Assembly: GCF_009759665.1 (NCBI RefSeq)
Contig: NZ_WQNE01000023.1
Span: 1-64,000 of the forward strand
Direction of reading: 5' to 3'
DNA from: Bradyrhizobium cajani
GTDB lineage: Bacteria; Pseudomonadota; Alphaproteobacteria; Rhizobiales; Xanthobacteraceae
Length of the DNA stretch: 64,000 bases
Positions 18,911-29,378 of this stretch are shown in pieces; positions within the stretch are counted from its first letter, which is position 1, and every line of letters starts with the position of its first letter. The notes beneath the pieces were generated by a model. That model worked only from the letters and a program-made list of their open reading frames with translations, ran no database searches and was not told where the DNA came from. A program made the position numbers and the translations under genes.

Positions 18911-20461
18911 ATGTACACAGGTCACCATGCCCGCCTACGCCCGCTCCAGCCTGCCTTCATCATGGCCGCCACGGGCGAAACCGTGAGCTATCGCGAGCTC
19001 GATGCGCGCAGCAATCGCCTGGCGCATTTGTTCCGCAAGCACGGCTTGAGGCGGCTCGACCACTACTCGATCTTCATGGAGAACAATTCGCGCTATCTCG
19101 AGGCCTGCAGCGCGGGCGAGCGGTCGGGACTCTACTACACCTGCATCAACTCGTTCCTGACGCCGGGCGAGCTCGCCTATCTCCTCGTCAACAGCCAGTC
19201 CAAGATCCTGGTCACGTCGGTGGCCAAACTCGACATCGCACGCGAGGCGATCCAGGCCTGTCCCGACATCAAGCTCTGCGTCGTCGCCGACGGTCCGGGC
19301 GAGAGCGATCGCATCGTCGGCCTTGCGGAGGTGACCGCCGACCTGCCCAAGACGCCGATTCCCGACGAATGGCTCGGCACCGCCATGCTGTATTCGTCGG
19401 GCACGACGGGGCGGCCGAAGGGCATTTTGCGGCCGCTGCCGGAGGAGCCGCCGAAGCACAATCTGCCGCTATTCGATTTCCTGACCAAGCTCTGGCACTA
19501 CCGCGAGGGCATGGTCTATCTGTCGCCGGCGCCGCTCTATCACTCCGCGCCGCAAGCTGCGGTCAATCTCACGATCCGTATGGGCGGCACCGTGGTCATC
19601 ATGGAGACATTCGATCCGGAGCGTTACCTCCAGCTCGTCGAACGGTGGGGCATCACCCACACGCAGCTGGTGCCGACGATGTTCTCGCGCATGCTGAAGT
19701 TGCCGGAGGAGGTGCGCAGCCGCTACGACCTGTCCTCGCTGGAGATCGCGATCCACGCCGCCGCGCCCTGCCCGGCCCTCGTCAAGGAGGACATCATCAA
19801 ATGGTGGGGGCCGATCATCCACGAATATTACGGCGCGACCGAAGGGCTCGGCTTCACCGCCTGCAACAGCGAGGAATGGCTCGCCCATCGCGGCACCGTC
19901 GGCAAGGTGCTGCTCGGCGACCTCCACATTCTCGACGAGAACATGAAGGAGTGCCCGACCGGCGTGCCCGGCCAGGTCTGGTTCAAGACGGGCTCGCCGT
20001 TCGAATATTTCAACGATCCCGAGAAGACCAAGGAGGCGCGCTCGGCCGACGGCAGCATGAGCACGGTCGGCGACGTCGGCTATGTCGACGCGGACCGCTT
20101 CCTCTATCTGACCGATCGCGCGACCTTCATGATCATCTCCGGCGGGGTGAACATCTATCCGCAGGAATGCGAGAATCTGCTGATCACCCATCCGAAGGTC
20201 GCCGATGCCGCCGTGTTCGGCGTGCCCAATCCCGACCTCGGCGAGGAGGTGAAGGCGGTGGTGCAGCCGATGACCGGCGTCGTGCCGGGCCCGGCGCTCG
20301 CCGAGGAGCTGATCGCGTTCTGCGCAAAATCGCTGTCGCGGCAGAAGGTGCCACGCTCGGTCGATTTCGAGAAGGAATTGCCGCGGCTGCCGACGGGGAA
20401 GCTGTACAAGCGGCTGCTGCGGGACCGGTATTGGGGGAACAAGGCGTCAAGGATTGTGTGA
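18911..20461 (+). CDS. AMP-dependent acyl-CoA synthetase (AMP-binding family)
   Basis: 516 residues. The phosphate-binding loop LYSSGTTGRPKGI, the adenine-site motif YYGATEGLG and the hinge region (YLTDRATFMIISGGVNIYPQECE) are intact. The C-terminal catalytic lysine lies in LPTGKLYKR. The enzyme joins a carboxylic acid to CoA through an acyl-adenylate. The start has a GGAGGACTG ribosome site. It follows the reductase by 18 bases and is followed by an ABC importer after a repeat-bearing gap. Fatty-acid chain length or aromatic preference cannot be read from the sequence. Confidence 0.9.
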   Translation: MYTGHHARLRPLQPAFIMAATGETVSYRELDARSNRLAHLFRKHGLRRLDHYSIFMENNSRYLEACSAGERSGLYYTCINSFLTPGELAYLLVNSQSKILVTSVAKLDIAREAIQACPDIKLCVVADGPGESDRIVGLAEVTADLPKTPIPDEWLGTAMLYSSGTTGRPKGILRPLPEEPPKHNLPLFDFLTKLWHYREGMVYLSPAPLYHSAPQAAVNLTIRMGGTVVIMETFDPERYLQLVERWGITHTQLVPTMFSRMLKLPEEVRSRYDLSSLEIAIHAAAPCPALVKEDIIKWWGPIIHEYYGATEGLGFTACNSEEWLAHRGTVGKVLLGDLHILDENMKECPTGVPGQVWFKTGSPFEYFNDPEKTKEARSADGSMSTVGDVGYVDADRFLYLTDRATFMIISGGVNIYPQECENLLITHPKVADAAVFGVPNPDLGEEVKAVVQPMTGVVPGPALAEELIAFCAKSLSRQKVPRSVDFEKELPRLPTGKLYKRLLRDRYWGNKASRIV

Positions 20462-20512
20462 GCCGCGCTAAAGGCGTCCGCGAGATGCTGAGAAAGTAGC
20501 CGCACGTTCGGT

Positions 20513-20654
20513 GTCGTCCCCGCGAACGCGGGGATCCATAACCACAGGGAGAGGTTGTGGCGCGATCTGGTAGCTCCGAGTCATTGCCAAACTTCTCCCT
20601 GTGGTTCTGGGTCCCGGATCGGCGCTCCGCTTCGCTGCGCTTGTCCGGGACGAC
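20513..20654. repeat. Family A palindromic repeat, long form
   Basis: Begins GTCGTCCCCGCGAACGCGGGG and ends CTTGTCCGGGACGAC with the same internal CATAACCACAGGGAGAGG and CTCCCTGTGG segments as the other copies. It follows the CoA ligase closely and occupies a third of the 400-base gap 20462-20861. Confidence 0.85.
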
Positions 20655-20711
20655 AGCGGAGTGCTTGAAGAGCAGCGACATGCGTCAGTTCCGCCGATTC
20701 CTTCGCACCTG

Positions 20712-20732
20712 CACTCTCACATGGTGAGAGTG
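20712..20732. promoter_or_regulatory. Perfect 9-bp inverted repeat upstream of the peptide importer
   Basis: Arms CACTCTCAC (20712-20720) and GTGAGAGTG (20724-20732) flank an ATG spacer, 130 bases before the binding-protein start. There is no T-run, so a terminator is unlikely. The two-fold symmetry and position fit a repressor operator, but no regulator gene is adjacent and a promoter cannot be placed with confidence. Confidence 0.4.
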
Positions 20733-20861
20733 TGAAACCCTGCGGCCTTCCGTCATCCGAATTGTCGAGGCGGCAATTGGCCTTGCCGGTTGCCTCGCTG
20801 CGCCCGCGTCGCTATCGTCCCCTCAAACAGGCCAAAAGGCCGATGTCCAGGGAGGACGAGG

Positions 20862-22460
20862 ATGCGGAGCGTGTGGGCGCTCGCCGCGACGGCGGCGCTA
20901 TCTTTGCTGGCGTTTTCGACCATTGCACTCGCCGGCGAGCCCAAGCAGGGCGGGATCCTGCGGATCTATCACCGCGACAGCCCGGCGAACGCCTCCATTC
21001 TCGAGGGCGCGACCTATTCGGTCAACGTGCCGTTCATGGGCGTGTTCAACAATCTCGTCATCTATGACCAGCACATCGCGCAGAACAGTCCCGATACGCT
21101 CAGGCCTGAGCTGGCCGAGAGCTGGTCCTGGAGCAGCGACAACAAGAAACTGACGTTCAAACTGCGCCAGGGCGTCAAATGGCATGACGGCAAGCCATTC
21201 ACATCGGCCGACATCAAGTGCACCTTCGATCTCCTGATGGGCAAATCGCAGCAGAAGCTGCGGCAGAATCCGCGCAAGGCCTGGTACAACGAGGTCAACG
21301 ACGTCACGCCGAACGGCGATTCCGAGGTGTCGTTCGACCTGAAGCGGCCGCAACCCTCGCTGCTGGCGATGCTCGCGTCCGGCTACACGCCGATCTATCC
21401 CTGTCACGTCTCGCCGGCGGACATGCGCACCCATCCGATTGGAACCGGCCCATTCAAGTTCGTCGAGTTCAAGGCGAATGAATCGATCAAGCTGACGCGA
21501 AACCCGGACTATTGGAAGAAGGGCCTGCCCTATCTCGACGGCATCGAGTACACGATCATCACGAATCGCTCGACAGCGATCCTCGCCTTCGTCGCCGGCA
21601 AGTTCGACATGACTTTCCCGACGCATATCACCATCCCGCTCCTCAAGGACATCAAGTCGCAGGCGCCGAACGCGACCTGCGTCGTCGAGCCGACCAACGT
21701 CTCGACCAACATCATCGTCAATTCGGCTTCCGCACCGTTCGACAACATCGATATCCGCCGGGCCATGGCGATGGCGCTCGACCGCAAAGCCTTCGTCGAC
21801 ATCCTGTTCGAAGGCCAGGCCGATATCGGCGGCACCATGCTGCCGCCGCCGCAAGGCATCTGGGGCATGCCCAAGGACAAGCTGGAGACCATTCCAGGTT
21901 ATGGCCGGGACGTGAACGCGAACCGGGAGGAAGCCAGGAAGCTGATGCAGAAGGCCGGCTACGGTCCCGACAAGCACCTCGCGGTGAAGGTCTCGACACG
22001 CAATCTCGCGGAATATCGCGACCCCGCGGTGATCCTGATCGACCAGCTCAAGAGCATCTACATCGACGGCGAGCTCGACGTCGTGGAGACCGCGAACTGG
22101 TTTCCGAAGGTCGCGCGCAAGGATTACATGCTCGGTTTGAACCTGACCGGAAGTTCCGTCGACGATCCCGACCCGTCCTTCTACGAAAACTACTCCTGCG
22201 GCTCGGAACGGAACTACACCAACTACTGCAACAAGGAGATCGAAAAGCTGTTCGACGTGCAGTCGCAGGAGATCGACACCAACAAGCGCAAGCAACAGGT
22301 CTGGGAGATCGACAAGAAGCTGCAGGAGGATGTCGCTCGCCCGATCATCTTCCATGCGCGGGCCGGCACCTGCTGGCAACCCTATGTCAAGGGAGTCACG
22401 ATCATGTCGAACAGCTCCTATAACGGTTTTCGCTACGAGGATTTGTGGCTCGAGAAGTAG
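20862..22460 (+). CDS. Peptide/nickel-type ABC transporter substrate-binding protein (SBP_bac_5)
   Basis: 532 residues from the ATG at 20862, which follows a GGAGGACGAG site. A signal peptide (MRSVWALAATAALSLLAFST...ALAGEP) leads into the mature protein. TFKLRQGVKWHDGKPFTSAD is the family 5 signature region, and GTGPFKFVEF and the later LDRKAFVDILFEGQA are usual for DppA/OppA relatives. It would capture an oligopeptide or other medium-sized solute in the periplasm for the importer encoded directly downstream. Four transport genes follow in the same order as in dpp operons. Confidence 0.92.
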   Translation: MRSVWALAATAALSLLAFSTIALAGEPKQGGILRIYHRDSPANASILEGATYSVNVPFMGVFNNLVIYDQHIAQNSPDTLRPELAESWSWSSDNKKLTFKLRQGVKWHDGKPFTSADIKCTFDLLMGKSQQKLRQNPRKAWYNEVNDVTPNGDSEVSFDLKRPQPSLLAMLASGYTPIYPCHVSPADMRTHPIGTGPFKFVEFKANESIKLTRNPDYWKKGLPYLDGIEYTIITNRSTAILAFVAGKFDMTFPTHITIPLLKDIKSQAPNATCVVEPTNVSTNIIVNSASAPFDNIDIRRAMAMALDRKAFVDILFEGQADIGGTMLPPPQGIWGMPKDKLETIPGYGRDVNANREEARKLMQKAGYGPDKHLAVKVSTRNLAEYRDPAVILIDQLKSIYIDGELDVVETANWFPKVARKDYMLGLNLTGSSVDDPDPSFYENYSCGSERNYTNYCNKEIEKLFDVQSQEIDTNKRKQQVWEIDKKLQEDVARPIIFHARAGTCWQPYVKGVTIMSNSSYNGFRYEDLWLEK

Positions 22461-22500
22461 CGCGCGAGGCTGACGACTAGCGGCTCGCGGAGGGCGAAGG

Positions 22501-23448
22501 ATGTTTGCCTATCTGGTGCGGCGCCTGTTCCTGATGCTCGTGACCCTGTTCGGGATCTCGATCGTCATCTTCTTCCTGCTGCGCATCGTCCCCGGCAACA
22601 TCGTCGACATCCTGTTCGCCGCCGCCGGCTATGTCGATCCCGCCGACAAGGCCAATCTGGAGAAGGAGCTCGGCATCGACCGGCCGCTGATCGTGCAATA
22701 TTGGCACTGGATCAGCGGCTTCCTGCGCGGCGACTTCGGCTACTCCTACGTCTCCGAGAAGCCCGCGCTTCAGGAGATCCTGCCGCGAATCCCGATCACG
22801 GCGCGGCTCGCCGGGCTCGCGCTGCTGTTCTCGGCCTCGATCGGCATTCCGCTCGGCGTCATCAGCGCGGTGAAGCAGGGTACACGGCTTGATTACGCCC
22901 TGCGCGTCGTCAGCCTCAGCGGCCTGTCGCTGCCCTCGTTCTGGCTCGGCCTTCTCATCCTCACGGCGTCGGTGGCGATGTTCGGCCAGATGCCGATCTT
23001 CAATCCGAATCCGCGGACCTGGCTCGAGGCCTTTGCCACCTACGCCGTGCCGGCCGCCGCGGTCGGCTTCCGCAGCGCCGCGCTGACCATGCGCATCACG
23101 CGCTCCTCGATGCTGGAGGTGCTGCGGCAGGATTACATCCGCACCGCCCGTGCCAAGGGCGCCTCCGATGCGGCCGTGAACTATCACCACGCGCTGAAGA
23201 ACGCGATCCTGCCCGTCATCACCGTGATCGGCATCGAGGCCGCGTTCCTGATCGGCGGCCTGATCGTCACCGAGACCGTGTTCAACATCCCCGGCGTCGC
23301 GCGCTTCCTGGTCGAGGCGATCCGCTGGCGGGATTATCCGATCGTGCAGAACCTCGTGATGTTCATCGCGGTCGTGGTGGTGTTCGCGAATTTCACCGTC
23401 GACATGCTCTACGCGGTGTTCGATCCGCGGATCAGGTATACGGACTAG
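22501..23448 (+). CDS. ABC transporter permease, DppB/OppB type
   Basis: 315 residues. The start MFAYLVRRLFLMLVTLFGISIVIFFLLRIVPG is the typical first segment of DppB-type permeases, with the conserved RR-L and F-x-x-x-R-x-x-P-G pattern. The cytoplasmic EAA loop is RTARAKGASDAAVNYHHALKNAILP, where it contacts the ATPases. About six TM segments are seen. A GGAGGGCGAAGG site precedes the ATG, 40 bases after the binding protein. Confidence 0.93.
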   Translation: MFAYLVRRLFLMLVTLFGISIVIFFLLRIVPGNIVDILFAAAGYVDPADKANLEKELGIDRPLIVQYWHWISGFLRGDFGYSYVSEKPALQEILPRIPITARLAGLALLFSASIGIPLGVISAVKQGTRLDYALRVVSLSGLSLPSFWLGLLILTASVAMFGQMPIFNPNPRTWLEAFATYAVPAAAVGFRSAALTMRITRSSMLEVLRQDYIRTARAKGASDAAVNYHHALKNAILPVITVIGIEAAFLIGGLIVTETVFNIPGVARFLVEAIRWRDYPIVQNLVMFIAVVVVFANFTVDMLYAVFDPRIRYTD

Positions 23449-23457
23449 GAGACCAGT

Positions 23458-24350
23458 TTGGCCGCGATCGACTTCGACGTTGAACTCAGGCGCGCAGGCG
23501 CATATGCGACCGGCGGCTGGCGGCGCGTGCTGTACATGGCGCGGCGGCATGTGCTCGGCGCGGCCGGGCTCGTCATCATGACGTTGTTCGTGCTCACCGC
23601 GATCTTCGCCGACTTCATCGCGCGCTACGATCCGCTGACGGTCGACTCGGCACGCGCGCTGGCCCGCCCGAGCCTGGCGCACTGGATGGGCACGGATTCC
23701 TTCGGCCGCGACGTGTTCAGCCGCATCATCCACGGCGCCCGCATCTCGCTGGCGGTCGGGCTCGGCTCGACCGCGCTCGGCGGCACGATCGGCGTCATCG
23801 TCGGGCTGACCTCGGGCTATCTCTCCGGCTGGGTCGATCTCGTGTTCCAGCGCGTCTCTGACGTTCTCCAGGCTCTGCCCCTATTGGTGCTGGCCCTGGT
23901 GATGACCGCCGCACTCGGCCCGTCGCTTCCCAACGTGATCCTCGCCATCGCCATTCCGCTGATCCCGACGGTGGCGCGCGTGATCCGCGCCAACACGCTG
24001 GCGCTGCGCGAGCAGCCGTTCGTCGAGGCCGCCAAGTCGATCGGCATGAGCGAGATGCGGATCGCGCTCCGCCATGTGCTGCCGAACACGCTGGCGCCGC
24101 TGATCGTGCTGGCGACCGCCCAGCTTGGTTCGACGATCCTGACCGAGGCGTCGCTGTCCTTCCTCGGCCTCGGCATCCCCGAGCCCTATCCATCCTGGGG
24201 CCGCATGCTGTCGGAATCCGCCGCCGAATATGTCCGCACCGCGCCGTGGCTGGTGATCTTCCCGGGCATCGCCATCAGCCTCGCCGTGTTCGGCGCCAAT
24301 CTGTTCGGCGACGCCCTGCGTGACATCCTCGATCCCCGGCAGCGCGGCTG

Positions 24351-24351
<1 letters not shown>
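23458..24351 (+). CDS. ABC transporter permease, DppC/OppC type
   Basis: 297 residues. The start codon is TTG at 23458 with a GGAGACCAG site, nine bases after the DppB-type gene. The long N-terminal tail, the GTDSFGRDVFSRIIHGARISLAVG region and the EAA loop (EAAKSIGMSEMRIALRHVLPN) are those of the second dipeptide-importer permease. It overlaps the following ATPase by one base (TGATG). Confidence 0.92.
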
Positions 24352-25354
<1,003 letters not shown>

Positions 25355-25358
<4 letters not shown>

Positions 25359-26341
25359 CCGAAGCGCTGCTCGAAGTCACCGACCTCAAGAAGCACTATC
25401 CGGTGCGCGCCGGCGTGTTGCGCCGGCAGGTCGGCACCGTGCATGCGGTGGACGGCGTCTCATTTGCGGTTGGTGTCGGCGAAACGCTGGGCCTGGTCGG
25501 CGAATCCGGCTGCGGCAAGTCGACGGTGGCGCGCAGCGTGCTGCGGCTGGTCGAGCCGACCTCAGGGCAAATCCGCCTCGAGGGCGAGGACATCACCCAC
25601 CTCTCCAAGACCGCGCTGCGCCCGCACCGCCGTTCGATGCAGATCGTGTTCCAGGACCCGTTCGCCTCGCTCAATCCACGCATGACGGCGGGCGACATCG
25701 TCGGCGAGCCGCTCGCCGTGCATGGGCTCGCGGCCGGCAAGGAACTGGAGGCGCGCGTCGCAAGACTGTTCGAGCAGGTGGGACTGCGGCCGGACCAGAT
25801 GGGCAGCTTCCCGCATCAGTTCTCCGGCGGACAGCGCCAGCGCATCTGCATCGCGCGTGCGCTGGCGCTGGAGCCGCGGCTGATCGTCTGCGACGAGCCG
25901 GTCTCCGCGCTCGACGTCTCGATCCAGGCCCAGGTGATCAACCTGCTGATCGACCTGCAGCGCCAGCACGGGTTCTCCTATCTGTTCATCGCGCACGACC
26001 TCGCCGTGGTCGCCCATATCAGCCACCGCGTCGCCGTGATGTATCTCGGCCGCATCGTCGAGATCGCCGACAAGGACGAACTGTTCCGTAATCCCCGCCA
26101 TCCCTATACGCAGGCCCTGCTCGCCTCGGTGCCGATCGCCAACCCGCTCGCGAAGAAGCTCGCGCCGCTGGTCGACGGCGACGTGCCGAGCCCGGTCAAT
26201 CCGCCCTCCGGCTGCGCGTTTCATACCCGCTGCCGGTTTGCGATGGATCGGTGCAAGACGGAGCGGCCGGCGCTGTTGGAGGCGGGTGACGGGCACCGAG
26301 TGGCGTGCTTGCTCAATGAGGGGACGGGGCGAAGCCAGTAG
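25355..26341 (+). CDS. ABC transporter ATP-binding protein, DppF/OppF type
   Basis: 328 residues from ATG 25355, overlapping the previous stop (ATGA); a longer frame opens inside the upstream gene and is rejected. Walker A GESGCGKST, Q-loop FQDPFASLNPRM, signature FSGGQRQRICIARAL and Walker B IVCDEPVSALDV are intact. The C-terminal CAFHTRCRFAMDRC cysteine motif matches its partner. Its 3' end overlaps the 3' end of the convergent ceramidase gene by 29 bases. Confidence 0.94.
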
Positions 26342-27116
26342 GCCGCAGCGCCCGGATCACCGGCCACGCCGCCAGCGCGGCAGCCAGATGCTTGAGCGTG
26401 TGCCCCGAGACGATGTGCCCGGTCGCTTCGAAGATGGTCGCGTCGCCGAGTTCGAAAAGCTTGGCCAGCACGTAGAAAGAGATCACGCCGCCCAGCGGCA
26501 CGCCGAGCGCACCGGGCCGGGGCCGTGTCAACGCCAGCCCCACGGCAAGCGCCATGCCGCCGAACTGCACGACCACCCATGGCGTGAGGTTCTCGCGTGC
26601 CACCCAGGCCGCGAGCAGGCCCGCAACCATCATCAGCACCAGCACCGCCTCGCCTGCGCGCACGCTGATGCGCTCGCCGGTCGCAATGCCCAGAAAGCCC
26701 GCAAACGCCACCGCCATGCCGAGGCGATCGGCCACGAGTCGTTGCGGCACGTCGGGGTCCAGATGATAGAAGCCCGAGCCGAGGCAAGTGAGGATCAGGC
26801 CCACGAAAAACCAGCTTGCACCGACGGGCGCGTCAGTGCGGGCGCGCAGCCGCTCCGAGCCCCAGACGCCCATGGCGAGGAAGGCGAGATTGCTCAGCAC
26901 GTCGCCAGCATTGGGCACGCCGAGCCAGGCGCGAGTGTCGACGAAATGCGGGATGTGCCAGCCGGCGGCCGGCAGCGCGGGCGCCAAAAGCGCCGCCAGT
27001 GCGAGGACGAAGAGCGCGCCGATCAGGCATTTTTCGCGGGCGGTAAGCAGGAGTCGGCTGGATGGCGAGGGGAGTATGGCATCGGTCGCTTGGGCGGAAT
27101 CATTTGCGCTCAACAT
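26313..27116 (-). CDS. Ceramidase-family (alkaline ceramidase-like) membrane hydrolase
   Basis: 267 residues with seven likely TM segments. The key polar motifs are GSGFYH118LDPD and the C-terminal H239-T-L-K-H243, together with D130 in LVADRLGM. This is the S/H...D...HxxxH zinc-site pattern of the alkaline ceramidase (CREST) superfamily. Bacterial members act on unknown amide or ester lipids. The ATG at 27116 is chosen because it has GGAGG five bases upstream; an in-frame start at 27191 would lie upstream of the promoter. The 3' end overlaps the convergent ABC gene. Confidence 0.8.
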   Translation of the reverse strand: MLSANDSAQATDAILPSPSSRLLLTAREKCLIGALFVLALAALLAPALPAAGWHIPHFVDTRAWLGVPNAGDVLSNLAFLAMGVWGSERLRARTDAPVGASWFFVGLILTCLGSGFYHLDPDVPQRLVADRLGMAVAFAGFLGIATGERISVRAGEAVLVLMMVAGLLAAWVARENLTPWVVVQFGGMALAVGLALTRPRPGALGVPLGGVISFYVLAKLFELGDATIFEATGHIVSGHTLKHLAAALAAWPVIRALRPTGFAPSPH

Positions 27117-27132
27117 GCAGGCCTCCAAGTTG

Positions 27133-27180
27133 ATTGAACAATGTTCAATATCTATAATCTGGAAATGAACAACGTTCAAT
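27133..27180 (-). promoter_or_regulatory. Ceramidase promoter with two matching operators
   Basis: Read on the minus strand, TTGAAC (27174-27179) and TATAGA (27151-27156) are 17 bases apart, a good sigma-70-type promoter. One inverted repeat, ATTGAAC-AAT-GTTCAAT, covers 27133-27149 at the expected start site. A second, AATGAAC-AAC-GTTCAAT, covers 27164-27180 over the -35 box. Their centres are 31 bases apart, three helical turns. The form and position suggest repression by a TetR-like dimer pair; no such gene is in this window. Confidence 0.7.
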
Positions 27181-27353
27181 AGAGATCGCACGCAGAACGT
27201 CGAGAGCTATAACCATATTGAAATCATTTAGATTTTCGGAGTTTGCGCCCTCCGGGGTGATGTCGCGCGGGCAAAGCGAAGCGTGCCCACCGTCCCGCAT
27301 ACAATTGCCGGACGTTGGTTGGCACAGCGCGTCGCGCCTTCACCCACCCGACG

Positions 27354-27393
27354 ATACTGGATTGCTTCGTCGCTTCGCTCCTCGCAATGACGA
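27354..27393. repeat. Family C repeat, half copy
   Basis: CTGGATTGCTTCGTCGCTTCGC followed by TCCTCGCAATGACG is one arm of the family C unit seen complete at 31006-31091. The left arm is missing. It lies between the ceramidase promoter and the end of the carboxylase gene; the rest of 27181-27401 holds no supported gene. Confidence 0.65.
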
Positions 27394-27401
27394 CGAGCGC
27401 G

Positions 27402-29378
27402 CTACTCCGCCCCGATCTCCACGACGATCCGTCCTGTCGTGACCTGCTCGCCCTCGGCGACGTCGATCGCGACGACGACGCCGTCGATGCCGGCCTTGTG
27501 GACGTGCTCCATCTTCATCGCCTCCAGCGTCAGCACCGGCTGGCCGGCGGTGACACGGTCGCCGGGGTTGACCAGCACGGCGACGACGCGGCCGTTCATG
27601 GCCGCGCGGACTTTTCCATCACCGCCGTTGCCTGCGGCGGCCTTCGGCGCGGCAAGCGTGAGATCGGTGACCGCGAACGGGATGCCGCGGTGCTGGAGGT
27701 AGAGGCGGTCGCCGTCGCGCAAGTATTTTGCGCCATCCATCACGCCGTCATGGCGGAAGCGGACTGCGTCCGCATCGAGCTGGTCGATCTCGAACTTTTC
27801 TCGCCGTCCGTCGCTGGTGACGATATAGCTGCCGTCACGCTCGCGCGTGACCTCAAGCTCGTGCGGGTGGCCGGCGATCTCGATCTTGACCGGCAGAGGG
27901 AACGTTGCGGACAAGCTTCGTCCGCTTCGCCATGATGGAGCGCGCGGGTTGGTGACGTAGAGCAACAGGCCGGCCAGCGCCGTGTCGAATGCTGCGTCCG
28001 GCCGCGACGCCAGCAACTCGTCGCGATGCGCCTCGATGAACGCCGTTGTCGCCTGGCCCTTGGCAAAGCCGGGATGGCGCAGGCAGGACATCAGGAAGGC
28101 CTGGTTGGTGGTGACGCCGAACGCCGTGAGATGCTCCAGGCCGACGATCAGCCGCCCCCTCGCCTCCTCGCGGCTCGCACCATGGCTGATCACCTTGGCG
28201 ATCATGGAATCGTAGAACGGCGGGATCTCTGCACCCGATTGCAGCGCGTGCTCGACGCGAATGCCATCGGGCACCTGCCAGCGCGCCATGCGCCCGGACT
28301 GCGGCATGAAATCGTGTGCGGTATCTTCCGAGCACAGCCGCACCTCGATGGCATGGCCTTCGAAGCGGATGTCCTGCTGCTTCACGGTGAGCGGCTCGCC
28401 GCGCGCGACGCGCAGCTGCAATTCAACGAGATCGAGCCCGGTGATCGCCTCGGTCACGGGATGCTCGACCTGGAGGCGCGTGTTCATCTCCATGAAGTAG
28501 AACGCGCCACTCGCATCGAGCAGGAATTCCAGCGTGCCCGCGCCCTCGTAACGCAACGCCTTGACGGCGGCGACGGCAACCTCGCCCATCCTCGCGCGCA
28601 GCTCCGGCGTCACGGCGGGCGACGGCGCCTCCTCGATCAGCTTCTGGTGCCGCCGCTGCACCGAGCAGTCGCGCTCACCGAGATGGATGGCATTGCCATG
28701 GCTGTCGCCGAACACCTGGATCTCGATATGGCGCGGGCTCTGGATAGCCCTTTCGAGGATGACGGTGGGATCACCAAACGCGGCCTTGGCTTCCGACCGC
28801 GCGCTGCGCAGGGCATCGGGGAAAGATGCGGCGTCGGCGACAAGCCGCATGCCGCGCCCGCCACCGCCGGCGACAGCCTTGATCATCACGGGGAAGCCGA
28901 TCTTTCGGGCTTCCGCGAGCATGACCTCGTCGCCCTGCTCGGCGCCCTGATAGCCGGGGACGACAGGCACGCCGGCCTTCTTCATGATCTCCTTGGCGCC
29001 GGCCTTGTTGCCCATCGCCTCGATCGCCTGCGGCGAGGGACCGATGAAGACGAGGCCGGCCTCCTTGCAGGCCCGCGCAAAATCCTCGTTCTCGGCGAGG
29101 AAGCCATAGCCGGGATGCACGGCGTCCGCGCCGCTCGCCTTGGCGGCGGCGATGATCGAGGGAATGTTGAGATAGGATTGCGCCGGCAAGGCTTCGCCGA
29201 TGCGCACAGCCTGATCGGCCTGGCGTACGTGAAGCGCATCGCGATCCGCGTCCGAATAGACTGCGACGACACCGAGGCCGAGCCGCCGCGCGCTGCGCAT
29301 CACGCGCAATGCGATCTCGCCCCGGTTGGCAATCAGGACCTTGAAGAACGGCCGGTGCTGCACTGATCCGTTCCTCAT
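27402..29378 (-). CDS. Acyl-CoA carboxylase alpha subunit (biotin carboxylase + biotin carrier)
   Basis: 658 residues, the length of methylcrotonyl-/geranyl-/propionyl-CoA carboxylase alpha chains. LIANRGEIALRVMRSARRLG starts the biotin carboxylase domain, the ATP-grasp Gly-rich loop is AVAGGGGRGMR, and EMNTRLQVEHPVTE is the active-site strand. The biotin-carrier domain at the end has EAMKMEH with the biotinylated lysine. The ATG at 29378 overlaps the stop of the carboxyltransferase gene (ATGA), so both subunits are made together. The long stretch upstream in this frame belongs to the other gene. Confidence 0.92.
   Translation of the reverse strand: MRNGSVQHRPFFKVLIANRGEIALRVMRSARRLGLGVVAVYSDADRDALHVRQADQAVRIGEALPAQSYLNIPSIIAAAKASGADAVHPGYGFLAENEDFARACKEAGLVFIGPSPQAIEAMGNKAGAKEIMKKAGVPVVPGYQGAEQGDEVMLAEARKIGFPVMIKAVAGGGGRGMRLVADAASFPDALRSARSEAKAAFGDPTVILERAIQSPRHIEIQVFGDSHGNAIHLGERDCSVQRRHQKLIEEAPSPAVTPELRARMGEVAVAAVKALRYEGAGTLEFLLDASGAFYFMEMNTRLQVEHPVTEAITGLDLVELQLRVARGEPLTVKQQDIRFEGHAIEVRLCSEDTAHDFMPQSGRMARWQVPDGIRVEHALQSGAEIPPFYDSMIAKVISHGASREEARGRLIVGLEHLTAFGVTTNQAFLMSCLRHPGFAKGQATTAFIEAHRDELLASRPDAAFDTALAGLLLYVTNPRAPSWRSGRSLSATFPLPVKIEIAGHPHELEVTRERDGSYIVTSDGRREKFEIDQLDADAVRFRHDGVMDGAKYLRDGDRLYLQHRGIPFAVTDLTLAAPKAAAGNGGDGKVRAAMNGRVVAVLVNPGDRVTAGQPVLTLEAMKMEHVHKAGIDGVVVAIDVAEGEQVTTGRIVVEIGAE

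Noticed and set aside
18067..20499. 810-residue frame spanning the reductase and CoA ligase
   Set aside because: Crosses two well-supported genes in a different frame and has low-complexity Arg-rich sequence.
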